DNA from: Campylobacter concisus
GTDB lineage: Bacteria; Campylobacterota; Campylobacteria; Campylobacterales; Campylobacteraceae
Reading direction: 5' to 3'
Assembly (NCBI RefSeq): GCF_003048775.2
Contig: NZ_CP049272.1
Location: 682,001 to 746,000, forward strand
DNA length: 64,000 nucleotides
Positions 9,001 through 26,221 of the stretch are shown one piece after another. The translations under genes and the position numbers were made by a program. Numbering within the stretch: position 1 is the stretch's first letter; every line of letters begins with the position of its first letter. Below the pieces are notes generated by a model. The model was given only the letters and a program-made list of their open reading frames with translations, had not been told where the DNA came from and made no database searches.

Positions 9001-9159
9001 ATGAGAATTAAAATTGGTTTAAAATGCTCTGAAAGTGGTGATATAAATTATACAACAACTAAAAATAGTAAAACTACTACAGATAAAGTTGAGCTTAAAA
9101 AGTATTGCCCAAGACTAAAAAAACATACTATACATAAAGAAGTTAAATTAAAAAGTTAA
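9001..9159 (+). CDS. rpmG: 50S ribosomal protein L33
   Basis: A 52-residue protein beginning [17 protein letters not shown] and ending [12 protein letters not shown], clearly L33 of the large subunit. Zinc-binding L33 has two CxxC pairs; here only C9 and C36 remain (CSES and CPRL), so the zinc ribbon looks lost. AAAAGGAC precedes the ATG. The rpmG, tRNA-Trp, secE, nusG order is the conserved bacterial arrangement. Confidence 0.95.
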   Translation: MRIKIGLKCSESGDINYTTTKNSKTTTDKVELKKYCPRLKKHTIHKEVKLKS

Positions 9160-9172
9160 TTAAGAAGCTATT

Positions 9173-9248
9173 AGGGCAATAGCTCCAACGGTAGAGCGCT
9201 GGATTCCAAATCCAATGGTTGGGGGTTCGAATCCCTCTTGCCCTGCCA
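9173..9248 (+). tRNA. tRNA-Trp (CCA)
   Basis: 76 bases, acceptor stem AGGGCAA/TTGCCCT, anticodon loop TTCCAAA giving CCA, T-arm GGGTTCGAATCCC and encoded CCA end. It lies between rpmG and secE as in many bacteria. Confidence 0.97.
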
Positions 9249-9265
9249 CGACTAAGGTTAAGATT

Positions 9266-9445
9266 ATGGAGAAAATTATAAATTATATTAAGCTTTCTAA
9301 ATTGGAAATAATGAAGGTTATCTATCCTACAAAAGAACAAATTAGAAATGCTTTTTTTGCAGTTTTTATCGTAGTTGCTGTTGTATCACTTTTTTTAGCT
9401 CTTGTCGATGTTATTATGTCCTTTGTTCTATCTAAAGTTATATGA
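9266..9445 (+). CDS. secE: Preprotein translocase subunit SecE
   Basis: A 59-residue inner-membrane protein that clamps SecY in the Sec translocon. An amphipathic N-terminal helix with the conserved E-x-x-K-V-x-(Y/W)P stretch (MKVIYPTKEQ) is followed by one membrane helix (AVFIVVAVVSLFLALVDVIM). I chose the ATG at 9266, after AAGGTTAAG; the frame extends upstream into tRNA-Trp, which cannot be coding. It is the single-helix short form usual outside enterics. nusG follows after 14 bases. Confidence 0.95.
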   Translation: MEKIINYIKLSKLEIMKVIYPTKEQIRNAFFAVFIVVAVVSLFLALVDVIMSFVLSKVI

Positions 9446-9459
9446 TATAAGGAAAAGTA

Positions 9460-9990
9460 ATGTCACATAAATGGTATGCTATACAGACTTACGCTGGAAG
9501 CGAAATGGCAGTAAAAAGAGGAATTGAAAATTTAGTAAAAGATCATGGAATAGAAGATCAGCTAAAAGAAGTTATAGTTCCTACAGAAGACGTAATTGAA
9601 ATAAAAAATGGCAAGCAAAAAATCAACGAAAGAACTCTTTATCCAGGTTATGCTTTTGCATGCTTAGACCTTGATACAGCTCTTTGGCACAGGATTCAAT
9701 CTTTACCAAAAGTTGGACGTTTTATTGGTGAAGCTAAAAAACCTACACCATTATCTGAAAAAGATATTAATACTATTTTGGAAAAAGTTCAAAAAAGAGC
9801 TGCGCCAAAACCTAAGATATTCTTTGAGGATGGTGAGAGTGTTCGTATAACAGAAGGTCCTTTTGCTAACTTTACAGGTATTGTTGAAGAATATGACATG
9901 ATACATGGAAAACTTAGGCTTAATGTTTCTATTTTTGGTAGAAGCACCCCTGTTGATATTTTGTATTCACAAGTTGAGAAGATAATTTAA
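9460..9990 (+). CDS. nusG: Transcription termination/antitermination factor NusG
   Basis: A 176-residue protein with an N-terminal NGN domain beginning [13 protein letters not shown], then the RTLYPGYAF stretch, and a C-terminal KOW domain ([17 protein letters not shown]). It binds RNA polymerase and couples it to Rho or the ribosome. AAGGAAAAG precedes the ATG. Followed 10 bases later by rplK, the standard secE-nusG-rplKAJL order. Confidence 0.98.
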   Translation: MSHKWYAIQTYAGSEMAVKRGIENLVKDHGIEDQLKEVIVPTEDVIEIKNGKQKINERTLYPGYAFACLDLDTALWHRIQSLPKVGRFIGEAKKPTPLSEKDINTILEKVQKRAAPKPKIFFEDGESVRITEGPFANFTGIVEEYDMIHGKLRLNVSIFGRSTPVDILYSQVEKII

Positions 9991-10000
9991 GGAGCAAGAA

Positions 10001-10426
10001 ATGGCTAAAAAAGTTATAGGTGAAATAAAATTACAAATTGCTGCAACAAAAGCAAACCCTAGTCCGCCGGTTGGTCCAGCTCTTGGACAAAAAGGTGTTA
10101 ATATTATGGAATTTTGTAAAGCCTTTAATGAGAGAACAAAAGATATGGTTGGGTTTAATATTCCAGTTGTTATAACTGTTTATGCTGATAAAAGTTTTAC
10201 ATTTATCACAAAACAGCCTCCTGCTACAGATCTTATTAAAAAGGCTGCAGGTATAACAAAAGGAACTGATAATCCTTTAAAAAATAAAGTAGGCAAACTA
10301 ACAAAAGCTCAAGTTTTAGAAATAGTTGAGAAAAAACTTGTTGATTTAAATACAAATGATAAAGAGCAAGCAGCTAAAATTATTGCTGGTTCAGCTCGAT
10401 CAATGGGTGTCGAAGTAATAGACTAA
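10001..10426 (+). CDS. rplK: 50S ribosomal protein L11
   Basis: A 141-residue protein of the L7/L12 stalk base, binding the GTPase-associated region of 23S rRNA. The [20 protein letters not shown] signature is intact in the N-terminal domain and the C-terminal RNA-binding domain ends with [22 protein letters not shown] precedes the ATG. In other bacteria L1 regulates translation of the L11-L1 pair. Confidence 0.98.
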   Translation: MAKKVIGEIKLQIAATKANPSPPVGPALGQKGVNIMEFCKAFNERTKDMVGFNIPVVITVYADKSFTFITKQPPATDLIKKAAGITKGTDNPLKNKVGKLTKAQVLEIVEKKLVDLNTNDKEQAAKIIAGSARSMGVEVID

Positions 10427-10434
10427 AACCTTTA

Positions 10435-10460
10435 CCGTCAGGTTGATTAGCAAAAGACGG
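10435..10460 (+). promoter_or_regulatory. Hairpin in the rplK-rplA gap, candidate L1-type control site
   Basis: CCGTC at 10435-10439 pairs with GACGG at 10456-10460 around a 16-base purine-rich loop. The rplK-rplA gap is 59 bases, longer than other gaps in this operon. A translational control or processing element is possible; only the hairpin itself is seen. Confidence 0.3.
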
Positions 10461-10485
10461 AAGCAATATATATGCGGAGAAATTT

Positions 10486-11187
10486 ATGGGAAAAACTAGT
10501 AAGAGATTTCAAGAATTGCTCAAAAAAGTAGAGCAAGATAAAATTTATAACCTTAGTGAGGCTATTGATACAGTTAAAACTCTAGCTTCTGCTAAATTTA
10601 ATGAAACAGTTGAGATTGCATTAAAATTAAATGTTGATCCAAGACATGCTGATCAAATGGTTCGTGGTTCAGTAGTTTTACCAGCTGGTACAGGTAAAAC
10701 CGTAAGAGTTGCAGTTATTGCAAAAGATACTAAAGCTGATGAGGCAAAAGCAGCTGGTGCTGATATTGTTGGTGCAGATGATTTGGTCGAAGATATTCAA
10801 AAAGGTATAATGAATTTTGATGTTCTTATAGCTACTCCAAATTTAATGGGTCTTGTAGGTAAGGTCGGTAGAATTTTAGGACCAAAAGGATTAATGCCAA
10901 ACCCAAAAACTGGCACAGTTACAATGGATGTTGCACAAGCTGTTAACAATGCAAAAAGCGGCCAAGTAAATTTCCGTGTTGATAAGCAAGGAAATATACA
11001 TGCAGGTCTTGGTAAAGTTAATTTTACTAAAGAACAATTAAATGAAAATATTTCAACATTTATTAAAGCGATCAATAAACATAAGCCTGCAACAGCAAAG
11101 GGCAGATATGTTAGAAATGCTTCGTTGTCTTTGACAATGAGCCCATCTATAGCTCTTGATACTCAAGAAGTTATGGACTTAAAATAA
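10486..11187 (+). CDS. rplA: 50S ribosomal protein L1
   Basis: A 233-residue two-domain protein of the L1 stalk, binding 23S rRNA near the E site. The conserved block [20 protein letters not shown], then [11 protein letters not shown], is intact in the middle domain, and the usual [14 protein letters not shown] stretch is near the C-terminus. ATG follows GCGGAG. In many bacteria L1 also represses its own operon by binding mRNA. Confidence 0.98.
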   Translation: MGKTSKRFQELLKKVEQDKIYNLSEAIDTVKTLASAKFNETVEIALKLNVDPRHADQMVRGSVVLPAGTGKTVRVAVIAKDTKADEAKAAGADIVGADDLVEDIQKGIMNFDVLIATPNLMGLVGKVGRILGPKGLMPNPKTGTVTMDVAQAVNNAKSGQVNFRVDKQGNIHAGLGKVNFTKEQLNENISTFIKAINKHKPATAKGRYVRNASLSLTMSPSIALDTQEVMDLK

Positions 11188-11292
11188 AACTAAAAATTAA
11201 AATTTATATCTTAGATTGGAGATAGCCGAGGCCATTGGGCTTAATTGATTCGACCCGCTCTGCTTGAAATCACCGGTCGGAAAGGAGAAAAA
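11188..11292 (+). promoter_or_regulatory. rplJ leader, candidate L10 (ribosomal protein) autoregulatory RNA
   Basis: This 105-base gap holds a GC-richer block (about 11214-11284) in otherwise AT-rich spacer, with several complementary short segments such as GACC/GGTC and AGCC/GGGCT. Bacterial rplJL operons commonly have a structured leader bound by the L10-L7/L12 complex. Composition and position fit that, but I have not folded it or matched it to the family model. Confidence 0.5.
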
Positions 11293-11778
11293 GTGACACG
11301 TAACGAAAAAACTGAAGTTGTTGCAAAATTAGAGAGTGAATTTAAAACTGCTGAAGCTATTATAGTTTGTGACTATCGTGGCCTTTCAGTAAAGAAACTT
11401 GAAGTTTTAAGAAATTCTGCTAAAGAACAAAATGTAAAAGTTCAGGTTATTAAAAATACTCTTGCAAATATTGCTCTTAAAAATTCTGATAAAGTCGGAA
11501 TGGAACTCAAAGATACAAATATCTATCTTTGGAGTGAAGATCAATTAGCAGTAACTAAAGTAGCCGCAAAATTTGAAGAGTCTAATGCTGATCTTTTTAA
11601 AATAAAAACAGCTTATATTGATGGCGAAATTGCTAGCGTTGATAAAGTTAAAGCTCTATCTAAAATGCCTAGCCGTGATGAGCTTATTGCGATGCTTTTA
11701 CAAGTTTGGAATGCGCCAATTCAAAATTTTACAATTGGTTTGAATGCACTTAAAGAGAAAAAAGAACAATCAGCTTAA
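11293..11778 (+). CDS. rplJ: 50S ribosomal protein L10
   Basis: A 161-residue protein forming the base of the L7/L12 stalk. It begins [20 protein letters not shown] and carries the conserved [17 protein letters not shown] segment; the C-terminal helix binds L7/L12 dimers. I chose the GTG at 11293 because AAAGGAG lies 5-10 bases upstream; an earlier in-frame ATC-type extension to 11245 falls in the leader RNA. rplL follows after 30 bases. Confidence 0.96.
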   Translation: MTRNEKTEVVAKLESEFKTAEAIIVCDYRGLSVKKLEVLRNSAKEQNVKVQVIKNTLANIALKNSDKVGMELKDTNIYLWSEDQLAVTKVAAKFEESNADLFKIKTAYIDGEIASVDKVKALSKMPSRDELIAMLLQVWNAPIQNFTIGLNALKEKKEQSA

Positions 11779-11808
11779 TTTAAATTAAAAAAATAATAAG
11801 GATTAAAA

Positions 11809-12189
11809 ATGGCAATTACTAAAGAAGATGTATTAGAGTTTATATCTAATCTTTCTGTACTTGAACTTAGTGAACTTGTAAAAGAGTTCGAAGAGAAATT
11901 TGGTGTTAGCGCAGCTCCTGTAATGGTAGCTGGTGGTGCTGTTGCAGCAGGCGGTGCAGCAGCTGCAGCAGAGGAAAAAACAGAATTTAACATTGTCCTG
12001 GTTGATTCTGGTGATAAGAAAATCAACGTTATTAAAGTTGTTAGAGCGCTTACTGGTCTTGGTCTTAAAGAAGCCAAAGACGCAGTTGAGGGAACACCAT
12101 CTGTTCTTAAAGAAGGCGTTAGCAAAGATGAGGCTGAGGCAGCTAAAAAAGAGCTTGAGGAAGCTGGTGCCAAGGTTGAACTTAAATAA
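11809..12189 (+). CDS. rplL: 50S ribosomal protein L7/L12
   Basis: A 126-residue acidic stalk protein that recruits translational GTPases. It has an N-terminal dimerisation helix region, an alanine/glycine-rich hinge (about 38-54), and the C-terminal factor-binding domain with the conserved [20 protein letters not shown] stretch. AATAAGGA precedes the ATG. A hairpin with a T-run follows 28 bases after the stop. Confidence 0.98.
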   Translation: MAITKEDVLEFISNLSVLELSELVKEFEEKFGVSAAPVMVAGGAVAAGGAAAAAEEKTEFNIVLVDSGDKKINVIKVVRALTGLGLKEAKDAVEGTPSVLKEGVSKDEAEAAKKELEEAGAKVELK

Positions 12190-12217
12190 TTTTTTATTAT
12201 TTGAGCTTAATATTTCA

Positions 12218-12245
12218 AGAGAGGGCATAGGCTCTCTCTTTTTTT
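12218..12245 (+). terminator. Terminator/attenuator between rplL and rpoB
   Basis: Stem AGAGAG/CTCTCT with loop GGCATAGG, followed by eight T residues. Partial termination at this point is known from E. coli and would set the ratio of ribosomal protein to RNA polymerase transcripts; the same role here is inference. Confidence 0.7.
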
Positions 12246-12266
12246 AAATTTTAGATGCCTTGTTAA

Positions 12267-20955
<8,689 letters not shown>

Positions 20956-20960
20956 TCCTT

Positions 20961-20982
20961 TAAGCCCCTATTTTGGGGCTTA
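20961..20982 (+). terminator. Terminator after rpoC
   Basis: Perfect 8-bp stem TAAGCCCC/GGGGCTTA with loop TATTTT, six bases after the rpoC stop. The tract after it (ACCTCTTT) is only weakly T-rich, but the GC-rich stem and the promoter-like spacer downstream support an operon end. Confidence 0.7.
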
Positions 20983-21075
20983 ACCTCTTTATAAAATTAA
21001 ATCAATTAAAAATTTACAAGCTATTAACTATCACCTAATAAAATCATTGTCTTTAAATCACATTATGGAGAATTT

Positions 21076-21465
21076 ATGAAAAACGTTGATCTTGGACTTT
21101 TGTTTATACGTTTAGGACTCGGTATCTGCCTTTTTATGCATGGTTTTGGTAAAATTTTACATGGACTTAGTGGAGTAAAAGGTATATTAGTAAATGCTGG
21201 ATTACCTGGATTTTTGGCATATTTTTCTTACCTTGGAGAGCTCTTAGCACCCATCATGTTAATTATTGGTTTTTATTCAAGAGTAGGCGCTATCCTAGTT
21301 TTAGGTACTAGTATTACTATTTTATACTCGTACTATGGATTTGCAAATTTATTTGCATTAAATGAGGTTAATGGCTTTAAATCGGAACTTATCTATCTTT
21401 ATATTGCTATTTCACTTTGTATTCTTTTGATAGGTAGTGGCAAATATGCTATCAAACAAGACTAA
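21076..21465 (+). CDS. DoxX family membrane protein
   Basis: A 129-residue integral membrane protein with four predicted helices. It begins VDLGLLFIRLGLGICLFMHG and continues FGKILHG, the typical DoxX opening, and contains YLGELLAPIMLIIGFYSRVGA. DoxX-family proteins are small membrane proteins linked in some bacteria to thiosulfate/quinone or oxidative-stress functions; the substrate is not predictable here. ATG follows TATGGAGAA. It stands alone between the rpoBC and rpsL operons and is probably transcribed by itself. Confidence 0.85.
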   Translation: MKNVDLGLLFIRLGLGICLFMHGFGKILHGLSGVKGILVNAGLPGFLAYFSYLGELLAPIMLIIGFYSRVGAILVLGTSITILYSYYGFANLFALNEVNGFKSELIYLYIAISLCILLIGSGKYAIKQD

Positions 21466-21487
21466 TACAAAATAAAGACAGCAGAGT

Positions 21488-21519
21488 TTTATAAAATCAA
21501 GAATTTATAAAATCAAGAA
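21488..21519. repeat. Perfect 16-bp tandem duplication upstream of rpsL
   Basis: TTTATAAAATCAAGAA occurs twice head to tail (21488-21503 and 21504-21519) in the spacer between the DoxX gene and rpsL. It lies just upstream of the presumed rpsL promoter region. Confidence 0.9.
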
Positions 21520-21611
21520 TTAGATGAGTAAGTCTAACTTATTAACCGTTATTTAAGTTTATTTTAAATAAAATTAGGTCTTTTTAATAAATTTAGTTGA
21601 AAGGAATTATT

Positions 21612-22010
21612 GTGCCAACCATAAATCAATTGGTCAGAAAAGAACGCAAGAAAGTGATTGTTAAGTCAAAATCTCCAGCGTTAAAAGAGTGCCCTCAAAG
21701 AAGAGGAGTTTGCACTAGGGTTTATACTACAACTCCTAAAAAACCAAACTCAGCTTTGAGGAAAGTTGCCAAAGTCAGGCTAACAAGCGGTTTTGAAGTC
21801 ATCAGCTATATCGGTGGTGAAGGTCACAACCTACAAGAACACAGTATCGTTTTAGTTCGCGGCGGTAGGGTTAAAGACTTACCAGGTGTTAAATATCACA
21901 TCGTTCGTGGTGCACTTGATACTGCTGGTGTTGCAAAAAGAACAGTTTCTCGTTCTAAATATGGTGCGAAACGCCCTAAAGCTGGCGCTGCAGCTGCAAC
22001 AAAAAAGTAA
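21612..22010 (+). CDS. rpsL: 30S ribosomal protein S12
   Basis: A 132-residue decoding-centre protein, slightly long at the C-terminus (ending in an alanine/lysine tail). Both streptomycin-determining regions are wild type: [18 protein letters not shown] and [17 protein letters not shown] chose the GTG at 21612, giving the standard [13 protein letters not shown] start, with AAAGGA about 8 bases upstream. It heads the str operon rpsL-rpsG-fusA; tuf has been moved to the tRNA cluster, as is common in this class. Confidence 0.98.
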   Translation: MPTINQLVRKERKKVIVKSKSPALKECPQRRGVCTRVYTTTPKKPNSALRKVAKVRLTSGFEVISYIGGEGHNLQEHSIVLVRGGRVKDLPGVKYHIVRGALDTAGVAKRTVSRSKYGAKRPKAGAAAATKK

Positions 22011-22067
22011 AAATTTAGGTTCGCAGACGTTGCTAAAATTTGCAAACGTTTGAGTAAAATTTCATAA

Positions 22068-22559
<492 letters not shown>

Positions 22560-22571
22560 GAAAGAATTAGT

Positions 22572-24650
22572 ATGGCAGAGAGAAAAACGCCTTTACATAA
22601 GGTAAGAAATATCGGTATTGCGGCTCACATTGATGCTGGAAAGACAACTACTAGTGAGAGAATTTTATTCTTTACTGGTATGAGCCATAAAATAGGTGAG
22701 GTTCATGATGGTGCTGCTACCATGGACTGGATGGAACAAGAAAAAGAGCGTGGTATTACTATTACTTCGGCTGCAACTACGGCATTTTGGAAGGGTTATC
22801 AAATAAACCTAATTGACACTCCGGGACACGTTGACTTTACTATCGAAGTTGAGCGTTCTATGCGTGTCCTTGACGGTGCTGTTTCAGTATTTTGTTCTGT
22901 TGGTGGTGTTCAACCACAATCAGAAACCGTTTGGAGACAAGCAAATAAATATCACGTACCAAGAATTGTTTTTGTTAATAAAATGGACAGAATTGGTGCA
23001 AATTTCTTTAGAGTTGAAGAGCAGATCAGGGAAAGACTAAAAGCAAACCCAATTCCTATTCAAATTCCTATAGGTGCTGAGGATAACTTTAGAGGTGTGG
23101 TTGACCTTGTAAGAATGAAAGCTTACGTTTGGAATGATGAGAAAAAGCCAACTGACTATGTTGAAGAAGAAATTCCAGCTGAAGTTAAAGAAAAAGCAGA
23201 GGAATACCGTGCAAAACTAATCGAAGCAGTTTCAGAGACAGATGATAGCTTGATGGAGAAATTTTTTGCTGGTGAAGAGCTAAGTGAAGAAGAGATTAAA
23301 AAAGGCATAAAAGCAGGGTGCTTGAGAATGACTATCACGCCTATGCTTTGTGGAACCGCGTTTAAAAACAAGGGTATTCAACCTCTACTTGATGCTGTTG
23401 TTGATTACTTGCCAGCTCCAGATGAAATTGAAGCTATTAAAGGCGTATATGAAGATGGTACTGAAGTAACTGTTGAAAGCACTGATAATGGTGAATTTGC
23501 AGCTCTTGCATTTAAGATTATGACTGATCCATTTGTTGGACAGCTAACATTTATTCGTGTTTATAGAGGAAGCTTGGAAAGTGGTAGCTATGCTTATAAT
23601 ACCGTTCAAGATAGTAAAGAGAGAATCGGTCGTTTGCTAAAAATGCACTCAAATAAACGTGAAGAGATTACTGAGCTTTTCGCTGGTGAGATCGGCGCTG
23701 TTGTCGGTCTAAAAAATACTCTAACAGGTGATACTCTAGCTAGCGAAAAAGATAAAGTTATCCTTGAGAGAATGGACTTCCCTGAGCCAGTTATTAGTGT
23801 TGCGGTTGAGCCAAAAACAAAAGCAGATCAGGAAAAAATGGCAATAGCGCTTCAAAAACTAGCTCAAGAAGATCCAAGTTTTAGAGTTAGTACAGACGAA
23901 GAGAGTGGTCAAACTATTATTAGCGGTATGGGTGAGCTTCACTTGGAGATCATAGTTGATCGTATGCTTCGTGAATTTAAAGTTGATGCAGAGGTTGGAC
24001 AACCACAAGTTGCTTATCGCGAAACTATTCGTAAGACAGTTGAGCAAGAATATAAGTATGCTAAACAATCAGGCGGTCGTGGTCAATATGGTCACGTATT
24101 TTTACGTATTGAGCCACTTCCAGCTGCTAGTGGATTTGAGTTTGTTAATGATATCAAAGGTGGTGTTGTTCCAAAAGAATATATTCCGGCTGTTGAAAAA
24201 GGTTGTAAAGAGGCACTTCAAAGTGGTGTTCTTGCTGGTTATCCAGTCGAAGATGTTAAAGTTACACTATTTGATGGTAGCTACCATGAAGTTGACTCGT
24301 CTGAAATGGCATTTAAGCTTGCTGCTTCAATGGGTTTTAAGGAAGGTGCTAGAAAAGCAGGTGCTGTTATTCTTGAACCTATGATGAAGGTTGAAGTTGA
24401 AACTCCAGAAGAGTATATGGGTGATGTTATAGGCGACCTTAATAAACGTCGTGGCCAAGTAAATTCAATGGATGATAGAAATGGTGTGAAGATTATTGCA
24501 GCTTATTGTCCATTAGCTCAAATGTTTGGCTATTCAACAGATCTTCGCTCAATGACTCAAGGTCGTGCAACTTACTCAATGGAATTCGATCACTACGAAG
24601 AAGTTCCTAAAAACGTAAGTGATGAGATCATTAAAAAGAGAAATGGCTAA
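22572..24650 (+). CDS. fusA: Translation elongation factor G
   Basis: 692 residues, the GTPase that drives ribosomal translocation. Domain I has P-loop [10 protein letters not shown], switch motif [22 protein letters not shown] and NKMDR; domains II-V follow with the usual GGRGQYGHV of domain IV and a normal C-terminus. AAAGAATTAG before the ATG is a weak ribosome-binding site, so coupling with rpsG is likely. The operon ends in a good hairpin. Confidence 0.99.
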   Translation: MAERKTPLHKVRNIGIAAHIDAGKTTTSERILFFTGMSHKIGEVHDGAATMDWMEQEKERGITITSAATTAFWKGYQINLIDTPGHVDFTIEVERSMRVLDGAVSVFCSVGGVQPQSETVWRQANKYHVPRIVFVNKMDRIGANFFRVEEQIRERLKANPIPIQIPIGAEDNFRGVVDLVRMKAYVWNDEKKPTDYVEEEIPAEVKEKAEEYRAKLIEAVSETDDSLMEKFFAGEELSEEEIKKGIKAGCLRMTITPMLCGTAFKNKGIQPLLDAVVDYLPAPDEIEAIKGVYEDGTEVTVESTDNGEFAALAFKIMTDPFVGQLTFIRVYRGSLESGSYAYNTVQDSKERIGRLLKMHSNKREEITELFAGEIGAVVGLKNTLTGDTLASEKDKVILERMDFPEPVISVAVEPKTKADQEKMAIALQKLAQEDPSFRVSTDEESGQTIISGMGELHLEIIVDRMLREFKVDAEVGQPQVAYRETIRKTVEQEYKYAKQSGGRGQYGHVFLRIEPLPAASGFEFVNDIKGGVVPKEYIPAVEKGCKEALQSGVLAGYPVEDVKVTLFDGSYHEVDSSEMAFKLAASMGFKEGARKAGAVILEPMMKVEVETPEEYMGDVIGDLNKRRGQVNSMDDRNGVKIIAAYCPLAQMFGYSTDLRSMTQGRATYSMEFDHYEEVPKNVSDEIIKKRNG

Positions 24651-24659
24651 TTAACCAAA

Positions 24660-24683
24660 GAAGGGCAGAGTAATCTGTCCTTC
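24660..24683 (+). terminator. Terminator after fusA
   Basis: Ten-bp stem GAAGGGCAGA/TCTGTCCTTC (one G-T pair) with tetraloop GTAA, 9 bases after the stop, followed by an AT-rich stretch. It closes the rpsL-rpsG-fusA operon. Confidence 0.75.
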
Positions 24684-24729
24684 AAAAATTATTTATTCTG
24701 ATAAAATCTATCTACAAAATATATAAATT

Positions 24730-24806
24730 GTCCTCATAGCTCAGCTGGATAGAGCGTAGAATTCCTAATTCTAAGGCCACAGGTTCGAACCCTGTTGGGG
24801 ACACCA
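24730..24806 (+). tRNA. tRNA-Arg (CCU)
   Basis: 77 bases, acceptor stem GTCCTCA paired with TGGGGAC (one T-G pair), anticodon loop TTCCTAA giving CCT, T-arm AGGTTCGAACCCT, encoded CCA. Confidence 0.97.
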
Positions 24807-25176
24807 TCATATAATCATCTTTATAAAATACAAAATACTCAAACAGGTGTATACCAAAACATACAATTAAGATATAGCAATTTATAAAAAATATTCTTAT
24901 GAAGATCGGCAAATAGAGTAAAATAAAAAACAAAGAATAGACTTTTAAAAATATGATCACTAAAATCAAAGAAAATTTTATAAAAAGCGTAATGGTAAAT
25001 GACTATATTTTCATCAATCTAGTCGGTTTATCTATAGATGCATTTGTAGTAGATTTAGTTTTTATTAACACGTTATATTATTAATTTTTATCAAAACTAA
25101 TAAATTTTATCAACAAAAATTTTTATATATTTAATAATCCGTGCTAACATTTCAAAAATTTATTTAAGGAGAGTAG
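24807..25176. other. AT-rich gap of about 370 bases after tRNA-Arg
   Basis: No recognisable gene apart from one weak 43-codon frame (24953-25084, listed separately). No copy of the tRNA 3' end is visible as an attachment-site repeat. The last 60 bases before 25177 are strongly AT-rich with TATA-like boxes and probably hold the promoter of the rhodanese gene. Confidence 0.6.
24953..25084 (+). CDS. Possible small membrane peptide or gene remnant
   Basis: A 43-codon ATG frame whose product starts MITKIKENFIKSVMVNDYIF and continues with a hydrophobic stretch (about residues 18-40) that could span the membrane. There is no convincing ribosome-binding site (AATAGACTTTTAAAAAT precedes it). It may be the decayed end of a membrane protein or chance coding in AT-rich DNA. 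Confidence 0.2.
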   Translation: MITKIKENFIKSVMVNDYIFINLVGLSIDAFVVDLVFINTLYY

Positions 25177-25554
25177 ATGAAAAAAATTTTACTTTTAGGA
25201 GCTGTTTGTTGTATGTTGTCAGCTGATGTTAAAACCGTTAATATAAGCCCAGATGAGATCAAAAAATATGATCAGATTATCGATATAAGAACTCCATCTG
25301 AGTGGCAAGAGACTGGCGTTATCGCAGGTGCAAAGACTATAACTTTTAATCCAAACGATAAGAGTGCATTTTTAGAGGAGCTTTCAAAGGCAGTTGATAT
25401 CAAAAAACCTATTGCTCTTGTTTGTAGAAGTGGTAGAAGAAGCACAGCAGCAGCTGCAGCAATAGATAGCTCAGATCTTAAGATAATAAATTTAGATGGA
25501 GGTATGAGCAGTTTGATCGAGCAAGGCTACAAAACTACACCTTATAAAAAATAG
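25177..25554 (+). CDS. Periplasmic rhodanese-like sulfurtransferase
   Basis: A 125-residue protein with a cleavable-looking signal peptide (MKKILLLGAVCCMLSA) and a single rhodanese domain. The active loop is CRSGRR (Cys83), with the conserved DIRTPSEW near the domain start and NLDGGMSSLIEQGY at its end. Single-domain rhodaneses carry persulfide sulfur on the cysteine; the partner is unknown. AAGGAGAG precedes the ATG. It is monocistronic, closed by a long hairpin. Confidence 0.85.
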   Translation: MKKILLLGAVCCMLSADVKTVNISPDEIKKYDQIIDIRTPSEWQETGVIAGAKTITFNPNDKSAFLEELSKAVDIKKPIALVCRSGRRSTAAAAAIDSSDLKIINLDGGMSSLIEQGYKTTPYKK

Positions 25555-25575
25555 ATAAATTTTTGTGATCCTACA

Positions 25576-25612
25576 TTGACTACAAGATAAATTTATTTTG
25601 TAGTCAAATTTT
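25576..25612 (+). terminator. Long perfect hairpin after the rhodanese gene
   Basis: TTGACTACAAGATAA (25576-25590) pairs along its full 15 bases with TTATTTTGTAGTCAA (25593-25607), with one G-T pair and the innermost pairs opened by the tight turn. ATTTTAT follows. The length is unusual for a terminator in this window. Confidence 0.65.
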
Positions 25613-25704
25613 ATATCAAATAATAAAATTTATTATTTGATTAACCACCGATTAACTCTAACTATATATAATTTTATCATATTTATAATAAAAAAGGAGA
25701 CAAA

Positions 25705-26139
25705 ATGTCAAAAGTTATTTTACAGTTAAATGTTATTCAGGCTGATGCAAATGCACTTTATATTAAATTTCACGACCTTCACTGGAATGTAAAAGGTATT
25801 CAATTTTTTAGCGTTCATGAATACACAGAAAAAGCTTATGAAGATATGAGTGAGATATTTGACGATGCAGCTGAGAGAGCTCTTATGCTTGGTGGCAGAC
25901 CTATCGTCAAGGCTGAGGAGCTAGCAAAAGTTACTCATATCAAACACGAGCCAAAAGAAATTTACACTCCAACTGAGGTTTTAGAGATTGTCTTGGCTGA
26001 TTATAAACACCTTTTGGGCGAGTTTAAAAAGCTTGACGAGCTTGCAGAAGGCGATACAACAACTCAAATGTATGCACAAGATCAAATCGCAAAATTTGAA
26101 AAAGCGATCTGGATGCTAAACGCAACACTTAGCAAATAA
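25705..26139 (+). CDS. dps: Dps ferritin-like DNA-protection protein
   Basis: A 144-residue protein with the Dps ferroxidase ligands H26, H38, D53 and E57 in the pattern HWNVKG, SVHEYTEKAYE and FDDAAER. Dps forms dodecamers that oxidise and store iron with peroxide; some also bind DNA. There is no lysine-rich N-terminal tail, so DNA binding by the E. coli mode is doubtful. AAAAGGAGAC precedes the ATG. It is a single gene between two hairpins. Regulation by iron or peroxide regulators is likely from family knowledge, but I do not see a clear box. Confidence 0.93.
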   Translation: MSKVILQLNVIQADANALYIKFHDLHWNVKGIQFFSVHEYTEKAYEDMSEIFDDAAERALMLGGRPIVKAEELAKVTHIKHEPKEIYTPTEVLEIVLADYKHLLGEFKKLDELAEGDTTTQMYAQDQIAKFEKAIWMLNATLSK

Positions 26140-26144
26140 CTACT

Positions 26145-26162
26145 AGCGGGAGTTTTCCCGCT
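26145..26162 (+). terminator. Hairpin after dps
   Basis: Seven-bp GC-rich stem AGCGGGA/TCCCGCT with tetraloop GTTT, five bases after the dps stop. No immediate T-run; CTTTTT appears 19 bases on. Confidence 0.6.
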
Positions 26163-26167
26163 CTATC

Positions 26168-26194
26168 TAAATAAATTCTACTTTTTGGCGATAT
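26168..26194 (+). promoter_or_regulatory. Near-consensus sigma-28 (FliA) promoter
   Basis: TAAATAAA (26168-26175) and GGCGATAT (26187-26194) align with the flagellar sigma-28 consensus TAAAGTTT-N11-GCCGATAA at exactly the right 11-base spacing. Transcription would start near 26201, about 20 bases before the next ATG. Confidence 0.65.
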
Positions 26195-26221
26195 TGATTT
26201 TATAAATTTTAAGGAGCCAAA

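Noticed and set aside
9143-9340. 65-residue minus-strand ORF with the string RGRARGIRTPNHWIWNPALY
   Set aside because: This is the reverse reading of tRNA-Trp, a frequent false protein in databases.
11775-12228. Minus-strand and alternative-frame ORFs over rplL
   Set aside because: They mirror the alanine-rich rplL gene, have no ribosome-binding sites and encode low-complexity serine/cysteine-rich products.
24712-24969. 85-residue minus-strand ORF
   Set aside because: It runs through tRNA-Arg, and no ribosome-binding site or family match supports it.
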